Made by a program: the position numbers and the translations under genes
From: Xylaria sp. FL1777
Taxonomy: Eukaryota; Ascomycota; Sordariomycetes; Xylariales; Xylariaceae
NCBI GenBank assembly: GCA_022578965.1
Contig: MU400650.1
Location: 1-64,000 of the forward strand
Direction of reading: 5' to 3'
Length of the DNA: 64,000 nt
Shown here: positions 34,301 to 45,600 of the stretch, one piece after another
Numbering within the stretch: the stretch's first letter is position 1
Layout of the letters: each line of letters starts with the position of its first letter
Notes under the pieces: model-generated
Seen by the model: the letters and a program-made list of their open reading frames with translations, nothing else
Told to the model about the DNA's origin: nothing
Database searches by the model: none

Positions 34301-35949
34301 GATTCCAATGCTAAAAAAACGGTTTCTAGAAGGTTCACAGGCGCTGGAAGTAAGAAACACCCCATTATACATTACATCAGGCAAAGGCCATGATGAAGTA
34401 GTAAGACTGCTTCTTGAACGTGGAGCATCGTTGGACGCACCAAGCCACAACTCAGAAGCAACACCGTTGAGTGTTGCATCATTAAATGGCCATGCGTTAG
34501 TTGTAAAGGCACTTCTCACAAAAGGGGCTAACGTAAACGAAAAAGTATTTGACGATTGGACAGCATTAGCTTTGGCGTCTTCCAAAGGCCATTTTGATGT
34601 TGTAAAGCTACTTCTTGAGAAAGGAGCCAATATACATGCAACGTTACCTAATGGTTCAACGCCATTAGCTTTGGCGTCTTCCAAAGGCCATTTTGATGTT
34701 GTAAAGCTACTTCTTGAGAAAGGAGCCAATATACATGCAACAACATTAATTGACAATTGGACAGCATTAGCTTTATCGTCTTCCAAAGGCCATTTTGATG
34801 TNNNNNNNNNNNNNNNNNNNNNNNNNNNNNNNNNNNNNNNNNNNNNNNNNNNNNNNNNNNNNNNNNNNNNNNNNNNNNNNNNNNNNNNNNNNNNNNNNNG
34901 TTGTAAAGCTACTTCTTGAGAAAGGAGCTAACATACATGAGATGCCACCTGACGGTTGGACGCCATTAGCTTTGTCGTCTTTTGAAGGCCATTTTAATGT
35001 TGTAAAGCTACTTCTTGAGAAAGGAGCTAATATACATGCAACAACAATACCTAAAGATTGGACGCCATTAGCTTTGTCGTCTTTTGAAGGCCATTTTGAT
35101 GTTGTAAAGCTACTTCTTGAGAAAGGAGCTAACATACATGAGATGCCACCTGACGGTTGGACGCCATTAGCTTTGTCGTCTTTTGAAGGCCATTTTGATG
35201 TTGTAAAGCTACTTCTTGAGAAAGGAGCCAATATACATGCAACGTTACCTAATGGTTCAACGCCATTAACTATGTCATGTTCCAATGGCCATTCTAATGT
35301 TGCTAAATTACTTCTCGAACATATGTTAGCAGCCGGTGCTAACCTAAACATAAGCAACAGTGTGGGTCGCACTCTTCTTCACTACGTGGCAATATCGGGG
35401 GATGTGAGAATGTTTGAGCTTGTTGTTCAAAAAAGCCCTGTCCCTCTTGATTCAAAGGACCTTTTTGGTTCGACATCGCTGTCTATTGCAGTTCGGCACA
35501 GCCATATCGATCTGATAGCGCGTCTTCTCGCATACCCAGACATCGACATAAATTCAAGAGACAACTTCGGACGGTCAGTTGCATCGTGGGCCAATACTCC
35601 CAGCATTCTTCGAAGTATTTCAGATGCCGCTTTTAGGCGTGGAATAACCCTAGACACATTCAACACCAACATGCCCACACGTCCAACCAAATCACTAAGT
35701 AGGCGGCGGTGCGATATATGTACGTTGGACATTGCCAATCGGGGAACCTATTATAATTGTAGTATTTGTCAAGCTGGAGGCTTTTATATTTGTGAATACT
35801 GTTATGATATCGGCGCAATTTGTTTGGTGAATGTTCACGAGCTAGTTAAGATGGTAGAAGATGGAAGTGAAGATGGAAGTGAAGATGGAAGTGAAGATGG
35901 AAGTGAAGATGGAAGTGAAGATGGAAGTGAAGATGGAAGTGAAGATTAA
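31357..35949 (+). CDS. HeLo-NACHT-ankyrin-ZZ NLR-like protein (heterokaryon-incompatibility type)
   Basis: Three exons: 31357-31933, 31995-32057 and 32110-35949; introns 31934-31994 (GTATGC) and 32058-32109 (GTAGGA, branch TACTAAT) keep frame. N-terminus (1-170) resembles the HeLo domain of HET-S: AGLAIGVIGLASLFSTCLDL and then VRFRRWGQ. HeLo domains can insert in membranes and kill the cell. NACHT: Walker A NGPAGYGKT (about residue 270), Walker B FFVDGLDEC (about 366). Ankyrin repeats run from about 33780 to 35620, the central ones almost identical in DNA. The C-terminus has a ZZ-type zinc finger (CDIC...CSIC...CEYCYD, about 35710-35805) and seven DGSE units. The assembly gap 34802-34899 breaks the frame artificially. 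Likely role: self/non-self or pathogen sensing with a built-in death domain; inferred from family. Confidence 0.88.
34560..35330 (+). repeat. Near-identical 99-bp ankyrin-coding tandem repeats
   Basis: Units carry the string GGCCATTTTGATGTTGTAAA at a 99-bp period (33 codons), with one 105-bp unit. Units on both sides of the gap differ by only a few bases, mostly at codons for two variable positions (SSK/SFE and the A-T/E-M-P loop). High identity implies recent duplication or gene conversion and explains why the assembly broke here. Confidence 0.9.
34802..34899. other. Assembly gap (98 N) inside ankyrin repeats
   Basis: The sequence before the gap ends GATGT and resumes with GTTGTAAAG, the same point of the repeat unit. 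Known plus unknown bases span 100, but whole units are 99 (or 105), so the N count is not the true length. The frame change across it is an artefact. The number of missing repeats is unknown and could be zero or several. Confidence 0.95.
35858..35946 (+). repeat. 12-bp coding minisatellite (DGSE)n
   Basis: Perfect tandem copies of GATGGAAGTGAA, seven units, encoding DGSE at the extreme C-terminus of the NLR-like protein, then GAT-TAA. Acidic and phosphorylatable in principle; copy number is probably variable between strains. Confidence 0.9.
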
Positions 35950-37327
35950 GCGCCATATTTTAGTTTTGGGCTGGGTCAGTCAAGACACCTTAGAGGATTT
36001 TACAAGGGCTATTCCCAGTTTTAACACAATTAGCCGTCCTCTATTCAGCTCATCACTTCTAAACAGAGTGACCTAGTTAGTGAAGAGAAGCCTATAAAGG
36101 CTAGTGAGGCGGTTTGAATATTGCCCTGTCTGCCTGTCCATGATGGTTTTATAGATGGTCATGTTTTTTTCATATACGCCTAGAGCTACGATTCAGCTGG
36201 GGTAACGAGGGATGAAGGAGAGCACTGGATAATCAAGAAAAATTAGTGTAACTCTATAACTAGGACAGTATCCCAGTCTTTCAGTTTAACTTGTTATCTA
36301 GGGGTCCGTTAGCGCATGGTTTGGTTACTGAATTTCTGGGGGTAAGGATGGAGAAGTCAGTGTCTCAATATTAGGTACTTAATTGGGGATGAACCCGTAG
36401 TATAACAGTGCTGTTCTATAGCATAGACAGGATGAGATTTGGTGCAGCAACATCTGAGGTACTAGGTAATACAGGTGCCAATAAAATTCTACTAATTACC
36501 GATGCGAACTCATTCGAAGTAATGACAGCTGGAATATGAAGTAAGTAGCATAAATGGTGTTGTATATGTAAGTAGAACACCCGGACAAGAGCCTACTCCA
36601 ATTTCACCTGAGACATAAAATTTACCCCTTTATTATCAATACATGACCGACTGGTTCTCTTTACAGTAACGCCGTTACCTATAGAGTTCTCGTCAACCCG
36701 TGTCTTAATGCCTTTCTTCCTCGCATCCCAACGGCGTTCATACGCCATCGGATCTCTCCCCAGCCCCGCACCAACGCCGGCAGAATATCCCTGTATCCGG
36801 ACTATGAAAATGCAGTGGCCAGCAATTATCCATAAGATACTGCGTTTGTGCTTCCCGATAAGTGGGATCTTCGAGATCGGTGTTACCTCTGAGAGAGCAT
36901 GATATCCCGAGTGCTTCCCGAGTGGTTGACCGCCTTAAGAAACCCCACAATGCTCTGAACAGACAACTGCTATTACACAACTTAGAATTGACTTGGACCA
37001 CATTAGACAGTTATACTGCAGAATTATGATAGACCACAAAGGCTCGCAAGCTGGAGGGATTTTGTATGGTTCTCGAAGATGAGCTAAAAAAAAAAGCAAT
37101 GTAGCTTGGAATGCACATTCGCACGCCGTGGTGCCATGATGAATTCTAGGCAGCGTCATAAGACTCTCGCTAGTGGTAGCTAAGAGAGCATCAATCTCGT
37201 AGGTTGGAGGGCGTTACATCCCGAAACACCATGGGGGCAGGTTTATTGGCACCACCACGGGCGTGTCATAGGATGATCATAACCTACATACCAAGTAGTC
37301 TCGCAGTAAGACCTAATTATGTGAGGC
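35950..37327. other. Intergenic region, nothing supported
   Basis: About 1.4 kb between the NLR stop and the PPM1 stop (convergent). Short ORFs such as 36708-36902 and 36738-37001 lie in opposite frames of the same DNA and show no domain. No repeat or RNA gene was recognised. Confidence 0.45.
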
Positions 37328-38500
37328 TCAGCTCGGATTTAATCTCCAGTGATCCAAGCTTATCCCCCTCCAGCCCCAGGATACCGAGTAATGGTCCGCC
37401 AGAAGACTCCATTCCTCAACCTCATCAAGACCCTCCAGGTTGTCTACCCTCTCTTTTTCCCCCGGGGAAATCCAGTCCTCCCATATACGTTCTATCGTCA
37501 GGCTATGCACGTAGTCAAAACCCGCGTCTCGTAAGCGAGCTTCCTGTGTTTCGGTACCAGTGTATTCCTCTAACGTCGGCATCCTTATGCGTCGGGCCGC
37601 GAGGTTAGATACCATCTGCCTCCCGAAGGGATCATTGGGATGAATTGCCTCATATAAGACCAATGAAAGATAAGGTATCCGGTCTGTGAAGTACTGTATG
37701 ACCTTGGACGCCTCGGCCACCTCTAGGTAGCACAGGCAGCACTCTGAGATTAGTAAGGTCGGTATGTCTGTCCGTAGTCCCGCCAAAGCCAACTGTATCA
37801 GGTTTGGTTTCGACAGGTCCCTTAGATCTAACCCATGACACCAATACTGACTAGCATGCGGGAGCTCTTCGTCGCACCACGTATGAGTCTGATGTAAAAC
37901 ATCGACCTTCTGGATCACAGCTCTCAGCGCGGCCGTAGTTTTGACAAGGTGGTATTTCCTGTCGCTAACGGTGGGAAAATCAATCTCGTGATAAATGAGT
38001 TTGCTCTGGTTCCCGCCCTTAAAGAGCCGGAAGGCCCGCGTGTCGGTTCCCGCGCCAAGGGAAACGATCTGGCGCTCCTGGCCCTCGGTAGCAGATAAGA
38101 AGGCCTCAATCAGCCTGTCGAGGGCGGTAGTCCGCGTGTAGGTCCCTGCTCAAAGCCTCAGCATCACCCCCGCCCGTAGACTAGAGGCTTCTCGAGCCAT
38201 CTCACCTCGATTAATGATAGGTAGTCTCCTCACGGCGGCGCCGACGACAGGCATCTGCACGAAATAGCGAGCGTACTCATCGTCCAAGTAGCCCAGGTCC
38301 ACGGCGCTCATGCGCGACACGGCGGCATCGGTGTCGGTGCCCTGGATGGTGGCGTCGTGGCTGGGCGACGATGACGCGGTACCTGGGCCTGAGGATGGGG
38401 TGCCACCCCGGCCCCTCGTTCGGCCCCGAGCTCCGGAGCCACCCCTCGAAGCCCGGAGAGTGAGGAGGTTCGGGATTGACGGAGCGGGCATGCCTGACAT
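37328..38500 (-). CDS. PPM1: Leucine carboxyl methyltransferase 1 (PP2A methyltransferase)
   Basis: Two exons (38500-38206, 38145-37328) give 370 residues. The intron 38205-38146 has a GTGAGA donor and GAGCAG acceptor and restores the conserved [17 protein letters not shown]. The enzyme uses S-adenosylmethionine to methylate the C-terminal Leu of the PP2A catalytic subunit, steering holoenzyme assembly. Visible signatures: [15 protein letters not shown], the SAM-binding [27 protein letters not shown] (motif with conserved Glu-Cys), and the C-terminal [11 protein letters not shown] block. The N-terminal 45 residues are Gly/Arg/Ser-rich and unlike yeast Ppm1. Length fits fungal family members. 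Without the intron the frame stops after VMLRL, so a simple ORF scan splits it. Confidence 0.92.
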
Positions 38501-39458
38501 GATGTAGCGATGGCACTAACGGTCCCGCAGCTCTGGGCTCAGCTACGCTGTTTGGCCGCCAAACAATTGATCGTAGTAGGGGTACCGGTGGTTTGCGTGC
38601 TCATAGCAGATTGTGCCATAAATAGCCGGGCTATAGCTGTAGTGTACACTAGGCGCCGAAGGTCGCTAGTTACCTAAGTAAAGACACCTAGACTGGGTTA
38701 GGTGTCTATTCATTTGCATATTTCGGCTGCACATGTAAACGTGCACTGGAGGTGACCTCACAGTATGCCTCTTGAGGATAGGTATCAAATAAGAGGGGCT
38801 CGATGAGGCTATGCGACCGTTGCCTGGCGTTTCGCCCCGTAGGACTCCGGAGCTACACCTCTATGGGGCTATAGCTGGGTAAACGAGCCAATAGGAACCT
38901 GAGGGTTTGCCAAGACCGTGGCGTACTGAATACGCAGCACGTAGTGTAAGTACCTAGGTCAAGGATTAAGGGATGATGCACTAGCAGTCACAGCCCATCT
39001 GCCTGCAGCTTCAGGCTAGGGCCCCCAAAAATGCTACTATCCTACCCTACGCAGTATGTAGGTACCCCACCCAGATACGAAGTACTTAGGTACTTTAAGT
39101 AAGTTCCTACTCAGGTAGCGTGCTAGGTATTCGTATGAGGGTAGTAAGTACCTCCCTACTGAGTAGGTACCTAAGGTACTTACACCACGCTGGGTTAGTG
39201 ATCCTTCTTGCTGACAGGCAACCGTCTCGCCTCACGGCGATTCGCTTCGCTTCTCCTCTACTACAACTGTTGGTAATTCCCTTTCTCTTCCTTCTCTCGT
39301 CCTCGCTTCTTTCACTGTTGTTCTTTTTTATTTGTGATCGTCAACACATACCTTTTCATCTGTCCTTCTTTCTATCGTTATTTCCTTTCCATATTCGCTG
39401 TATTCTCTTCACCAGTAGTCCGAAGATTCCAATCCGCTTAGTCGGACTCAACGTCACC
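38501..39458. promoter_or_regulatory. Upstream region with TAGGTA/TACCTA/AGTACC clusters
   Basis: Almost 1 kb between the divergent PPM1 and membrane-protein genes. Words TAGGTA, TACCTA and GTACTT recur at about 38665-38705, 38950-38965 and especially 39055-39185. The final 200 bp before the ATG at 39459 are T/C-rich, as in a fungal leader. A bidirectional promoter is expected; the motif role is inferred. Confidence 0.45.
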
Positions 39459-40639
39459 ATGTATCGCGATATCGCGACAACGCTCTACAAGCGGGGCACG
39501 GCCTCGATGGACGGCTACCAGATGCCAGGCTGGGCTTGGGGCGTCTTCGCTGCCGACCTCGTCGTCTTCCTGCCGCTGTTCTTGATTGTAAGTATCAGCA
39601 GCCCGTCTCAAGCTCAACACGTCACGGCCATGAATGATTCATGGCATTGTTCCATGAGAGGCCCATGGATGTATAAGTGGCCGCCAAGGCTAACCAGGCA
39701 CAGGTCTCTTACACCTTCCAACTCCTCTACCCGACCCTCGCCATCGTCGAGGACCCCTCGCCTCCGGCCTACGACCCCGTCTCTCTCAACGAGGATGGCC
39801 AGTCCATTGCCGAAGACGGCTTTCCCACCGCCGACGCCGCCGCTGTATCCGGGACTCCCGTTGTCACCTCATCCCTTCGCAGCACTCACCGTGCCGTCTA
39901 CGCCATTGCCGGCTGGCGATCTCTGTTCCGTGGCTATGCCGTCTACCTCTTCTTGAGCTTCGTGATGACCATTTTTGCCGGCATCTTCATTGGCCTTGGG
40001 ATACCCACGCTCCTTACCGCACCCCTAGTCGCCATTGTTGTCGCCCAGCCATATGCCGCTTGGACACACATCGTCATCTCCACCCCGAGCCCCAAGTACT
40101 TCTGGCAGCGATTCCCTCCCTTCAAGCGGGCCTTCAAAGCTACCGCCCTGCCTATTCTTCTCTTCGTCCTGGCTACTGAGCTCTCCACCTTCCTACCTCG
40201 CGGCCTTGCCACTCTGCTGCACATGAACTTCTGGAAGCCCGATCAGCCCAATAACCTACCTCAGTACAACAAGGATGACGCCTGGAAGGGAATCCTCGTC
40301 CTGCTCGCTGGCCTCGCCGTGCAAGTCTTCCTCGTCATCCCTTCCCAGGTTGTCTTGACCCGCGTCCAGGCTTCATTCCTCCCCGAGGAGAATGACACCA
40401 TTGTCCCTTTCGACCGTTCATTCGGCGGTAAGGTCGAACCAGCTATCGTTGGTGGCAAAGGCTACGTCAGCATGGTCGACGCCTGGAAGAGCTTTTCGCG
40501 TGCCTCATGGATCCGCCTCATCAAGCTCTACGTCAAAGTCTTCTTCATCGGCATTGCTCTCTCTCTCGTCTGGGTCGCCGTTCTGATCCCTGAGTACATT
40601 CTCATCGCCAACCACAGCCGCCGAGTTGATGAGCTCTAA
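39459..40639 (+). CDS. Multi-pass membrane protein (fungal family often labelled 'ubiquitin carrier protein')
   Basis: Two exons (39459-39587, 39704-40639), 354 residues. The intron 39588-39703 has GTAAGT, a GCTAAC branch sequence and GCACAG. The first membrane segment (GVFAADLVVFLPLFLI) runs into the splice junction, so skipping the intron matters. Further hydrophobic segments: YAVYLFLSFVMTIFAGIFIG, LLTAPLVAIVVAQPYAAW, ATALPILLFVLATELSTFL, GILVLLAGLAVQVFLVIP and VFFIGIALSLVWVAVLIPEY, for about six passes. I recall this family in Sordariomycetes annotated as ubiquitin carrier protein, but nothing here resembles an E2 fold and I assign no biochemical function. The start ATG has a good context (CACC-ATG). 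Confidence 0.8.
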
Positions 40640-41610
40640 ATACCATAATTTTATAGCAGGGTTCTCATGACTTCTTCTCGGACATCGTATTGAGTTTCGT
40701 TTTTCGCGCAGTTGTTACATGTGCTGCATTTCCTCAAAACGTATCTTCATTATCGGAGATGTTCAAGATTCAATAGACTGCTTGGTAACTAAGGCTGTTG
40801 TAAGCTATTTCCTAGTTATTGTATATGAGCTGGATCATGAGCGGCGGTGATATTTGAAAATTTTGTTGTTTTGAGTGGAGGTGTATCATGGATATGTAGA
40901 CGCGAATTCTCGAATGAGTTTTATGTTATGGAAAGGCTATTTTGGTTGATAGTCAGGGACTTACACAATCATCTTTGATAATCAATATAAGTTGTTAAGA
41001 TTAACTTGATGGGATATCGTTAATCTAAATAGTCAAAGCCAATTGAGAACGTTGGGTTCTAATGCCGGTTTTAAAGTATTATAAAGTCTAAGTAAAATAT
41101 AATTATCTCAGCCAACTAACCCATACCTAGCTATCCATTATTAAGCGCAAGATGTGGCCTGCCATATTTTCAAGTATTCATCGATCATAGATGTGACGCT
41201 TAAGAATCTTTTATTAGACGTAGCGGAAAATAAAGATGTCGCAAGGTCTGTATGCTATAAGAATCTCGGTTATGCAACTACCATATCCCACTACAACAAC
41301 ATAAACCAAACTGTCTGCAGTGCCAGGTGTCCAGAACCCGACTCCGCCAGATCTGGCATCCTGCTTCCATCCCACGCTTCGTGATACCGATGCCAAACAG
41401 AGAATAATGTTTCCCATTCAATTCAAGGTGCAAAATCGATGATAAGTAGCCCTAAACGCCATTCCAGTCCGTAGCCCAATGATTTCGAAACATGATTGTA
41501 AAGAAAAAGAAAAAAAAATATACTCCATACTTCACCCATGCGCGCTACAACATAGACTACCTAGGCAAAACACGTAGCTGGCGCTCGACTCGTATTCCCC
41601 CAGAGGGCCT
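40640..41610. other. Intergenic region, convergent 3' ends
   Basis: About 970 bp between the membrane-protein stop and the SPT3 stop. AT-rich, especially 40960-41120. No gene, repeat or RNA was recognised. Confidence 0.5.
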
Positions 41611-42600
41611 CTATATCAGCTTCAGGCCGGTGTGCTGCGGCAGCCTCGAGCCGTTGAGCATGGCGCGCGACTTCCTGGGGCGCGACTGTAGCCGGCGGAA
41701 GGCCTCCTGGATGTGTCTCGTCTCGACGGGGGTCTTGCCCTCGCTGGGGGGGTCGAAGAGGCCCTGGGCGAGCTTGCGCTTCTTGGTGGTGCCCGTGCCT
41801 GCGCCCGCGCCCCCGGCATTGTCGCCGCCGCTGCCGCGCTCCTTCCAGAGGTCCTCGTGCTCCTTGATCTTGATGGCCTCCTCGGTCAGCGTCTGCACCA
41901 TCTCGAAGGTCAGGAAGCCTAGGATGTCGACGATGTCGTCCGACGGCTTGCTGTCCGTCACGATGCCGAAGCCCGCCCACTCGCGGAACCGCTTGCCCTT
42001 GCGGTACGTGAAGGACGCCTGCCGGTACTCGGACCAGGTGACGTACTCCTCGCGCGTCATGACGCGCGTGCGGTCGTCGGCCTTCTGCAGGCGCGCGAGC
42101 GTGATCGAGTTCATCTCCTCCTCCTCCTCGTCCTCGTCGTCCTCGCACTCGGGCACCTCCTGGCTGTAGTACGACAGCGGCTCCCAGGGCAGCTTGACCT
42201 TGGCCTTCTTGTTCTTCTTGGCGGCCTCCTCGACGGACGGGCCGGCGCCGCCGGGCATCACGCCGCCCGCCGCGTCGTCGGCCACGCCCAGGTCCGCGTC
42301 GCCGCCCTTCTCGTCCGAGTCCTTGGCGCTCTTGCGCACGTCCTTCCACGACAGGAACGTCCGCAGCCGCGACACCTTGGGCGCGTCGTCGCGGATCTGG
42401 AAGATCAGGTCGTTGATGGTGATGGTGCGCGCCCCGCGACGCGCCGCCAGCTCCGTGCAGTTCCGCAGCATCTCGATGACCTGCTGCCGCACGATCTCCT
42501 CGATCATGGCGGTTGTGTCGGGCGCCACCTCTGCCTGCTCGCCGGAGACATACATCATCTGCTGGATCTCCTGGCGGTACTTCTGCTGCTTGTCCGCCAT
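41611..42600 (-). CDS. SPT3: SAGA histone-fold subunit SPT3
   Basis: A single exon of 329 residues. Spt3 carries a split pair of histone folds resembling TAF13 and TAF11 and helps SAGA deliver TBP to promoters. The first fold is clear: [19 protein letters not shown], then [14 protein letters not shown] and [17 protein letters not shown], followed by the conserved [13 protein letters not shown]. The linker is Asp/Glu/Lys-rich. The second half has [26 protein letters not shown] and [20 protein letters not shown], the C-terminal histone fold, ending [11 protein letters not shown]. Codon use is strongly GC-biased, which creates a long shadow ORF in another frame (41561-42631). The start ATG at 42600 gives [11 protein letters not shown], as expected for the family. 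Confidence 0.95.
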   Translation of the reverse strand: MADKQQKYRQEIQQMMYVSGEQAEVAPDTTAMIEEIVRQQVIEMLRNCTELAARRGARTITINDLIFQIRDDAPKVSRLRTFLSWKDVRKSAKDSDEKGGDADLGVADDAAGGVMPGGAGPSVEEAAKKNKKAKVKLPWEPLSYYSQEVPECEDDEDEEEEEMNSITLARLQKADDRTRVMTREEYVTWSEYRQASFTYRKGKRFREWAGFGIVTDSKPSDDIVDILGFLTFEMVQTLTEEAIKIKEHEDLWKERGSGGDNAGGAGAGTGTTKKRKLAQGLFDPPSEGKTPVETRHIQEAFRRLQSRPRKSRAMLNGSRLPQHTGLKLI

Positions 42601-45600
42601 CTTGGATGATTGCGTCGGCGTTAAGCACCAATGCGGTGGTATGGAGATAGCAGAAGGGAAGCTATTGTAGAGTAGAGACTAAATGAATTCTGCTATTTCG
42701 TAGATATGATTTGATGAGGTAAGATATGCTTAAAGGTATGTGAAAGCGCTGGTGAGAAGCGAGTGATGGATGTTTGACTGTTAGAATGATGTGAGGCTGT
42801 AGTCCAAAATCATTGTTGTAAAAAGGAAAAGGTCCCCCACTTATGACAGCCGCTCCGATCAAGTAAAAAAACACGCCCGATAACTTAGTTCAAGATATGT
42901 TAAAGTTTCCTGGCAAATGAAAATCAAGTGTAAGGTTAAATGTAGTTGATGATTGTTCCCATTGAAACACAGGTGGCCATGGCCGAAGCAAGACATCCAC
43001 TCGGAGCCTAATGGGATATATGCATATCCATCTAAGGAATATGTAAGTACTGCGATCAAATGAAACATATCCTTATACACGTGTATCTAATTTCACTTTA
43101 TGTTACCCGTGTTCAGTCGATTAATATATGTGTAATATTGTATTAGACGTAATTAACTTAGTCTTGTATTCTTTTTTTTTTCTTTTTTCCTAGGTGAACC
43201 TCATATATGATAATTCGTAGATGTAAAAGTTAGACCTATGATAATAGGCACAACCACTCCAAAGCTTGAGGCGTATAGGTAGGTACTAAGTGTTAAATTT
43301 GAGTCATCCTATTATTTCCTCTACCCCTACGTTTCTTCTATCGTATAGCTATAGAAAATAAAGTCGAGTTTTCAACAAGTTTTTAGATCCTATATTCATT
43401 GTGCGGTCACCGTTACAGACTGTAGGTAGTTAGTTATCGTATAATAGCTCCGAATTTTCACATCTCTATGATTCGCCACGCTCAAGCTAAACGGGACGTC
43501 CTTTACAGTCACTCCAGGACATGATAATATCTACCTATCTCCCTAAGTTTACATCACAGGTCTCATCCAACACACAATCGTCAACTACCGATGGATACAT
43601 AACCTCCACGACACGCTGCTAACATCTCTGGGCTACCTCTTCGCGTGTCCAGCGTATAACGGGAGGCTGATCCTAGCATGTAGCCGCTAGTCAGGAATAC
43701 GGATGCCGCAGACAACGAAACAAGGCCAGAACCCGGCAATCGAGCGGCTCGGTGGCCTAGGATTTACCGAACTTACAAAAGTACACCGACTAGCTCTGCA
43801 AAATGGGTTTGTCACGGGTAAACGAACAGGCGAACCCCAAACTCACTGGTGATAACCCGGACCTACTGACCGCCGAGTGGATCGGATTCCGGGTCCGGAC
43901 GAGCCGGCGCTGGAGAGCCGCATTGAGTGGAAGAGACAGTATTGCGCAAGCTTTCGAAGAAGAAAAAATACCATCGCGGTTTTTACGCAAAAAATTATTC
44001 TACAAAATATCACATGCAATTCTATCAGTCTTAGCGAGCACTTTTAGCCAAATGTCGAGACACGCATTTTTGAGCTGACCCTGAGCTGACTCAGACTAAG
44101 CAGTACTGGCTGCACCAAAAGGGAAATGTCACCATTACGGGTGGGTATGACCCTACACACAGATGCGGCGAGAGAAATCGGTCAGACGGACGGCAACTCG
44201 TAAGACGTCGATCCTTGTCTCTAGTATACTGCGTATGCACGGGACGCGTTGTGTATATCACTAGATCAATAGATCTGCTTACACATGCTATGACTTCTAA
44301 TCTACGGTCACCGCACAATACCTTGGGATCGACCAGCACTACAGTTCCACGCTGTCGCACCTTTTGGGTGTCGATGAGGAGCAGGGTTATTCTCTAGATG
44401 ATCAACACGCGAAGATCTCGGTTTCAACCGGATCGACAACTCTAATGTGTGCTATCATTAGTTTCCAGTATAACCGTCGTCCTATTCTAGTAAATAGAAC
44501 TTGATACAACATTGAAGCTGTGGGAAATTACTTAGGAAGGGGGACTGTGCTGTTAGCGCCTCACAATGATCTTTCGGAATTCTTAAGCTAATTAACGTAA
44601 ATGATGCCGTGAGAGATTTTTTCTCTCCACGTTATTCCGCATGCCTAATCGTCACCTCATCGACCTACTAAATTAGGGGATTGGCGACGACCTCCCCGAA
44701 TTCGTATCTGCAAGTTCAACAAAGAGTCTTATCAAAATTCACCACACCACCTCCCCAACACATTTTACATACTCCTACGCCTTTACCATTCGTCTAGAGT
44801 AAAGATGTAAGCGATTCTACAGAAAATGCTACCCTATTGGAAATTCCTATAAAGGAAGGACCTGGGAATTAGTGCCGATCTGTGGAGAAGGCTCTCCACA
44901 TGAACCTGTTCAATGACCGATGTTTGAATTACACATCTCTTGTTGCCTTGTAAGGTTAATTTGCCTATTAGGGCTACTAGGGATACTAAGTCTTCCTAAT
45001 CGGCGCCCAAATCTCTTTAAACTTTTGATCGGACGAGCACTATAATAGCGCAAAATTGGTGGTACACCAATCTCGACGTTGAAAGAGGATTACGTATGAC
45101 CAGAACGCATTTTTTAAGGATTATTGACGAAGGAGGCAGGCCTTTCTTCATGACATTTACAACATCACCGCCACCACCGCTTCTCATGCAACCTTACCTA
45201 CAGTTCAATCTCTAAATCTTACTATCTTCTTCTGGGTTGATTTAGTACACGTTACGGGGAATAAGCACCTCATTCATGCGCACATGTTATGATACCTCAA
45301 CTCCTGTGAGATGCTGATGAATTACTTAAGCAGTGGTCCAAAAATAAAACTATGGCTTCAGGCTACTTAAGAACCGTGCGCTACTGCCAGAGACCAGTAT
45401 TAAACAGGTTAGTACACATCTTAGCTTACAGGTACGGTAGTTTAGTACACTAATACCTTGGATGCCCGTTTCATCCACGGAAATGCCAGGGGTTTAAGCT
45501 TATGCATGAACTTCCCAATCCACCGTCTCCTTCTTGTCATCCACGACAACAACCTAGCATACTACGTATACCGACGAGCCCTAAGATCCTCAAATATCCG

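Noticed and set aside
41561..42631. 356-codon minus-strand ORF rich in Arg/Gly/Ala
   Set aside because: It overlaps SPT3 in another frame; low-complexity translation caused by GC-rich third positions. SPT3 is clearly the real frame.
43803..44078. 91-codon plus ORF in the gene-poor region
   Set aside because: Isolated, no family resemblance; length expected by chance in 4 kb.
45055..45071. 17-nt palindrome ATTGGTG-gta-CACCAAT
   Set aside because: Perfect but isolated in gene-poor DNA, with no neighbouring gene to regulate; could be chance.
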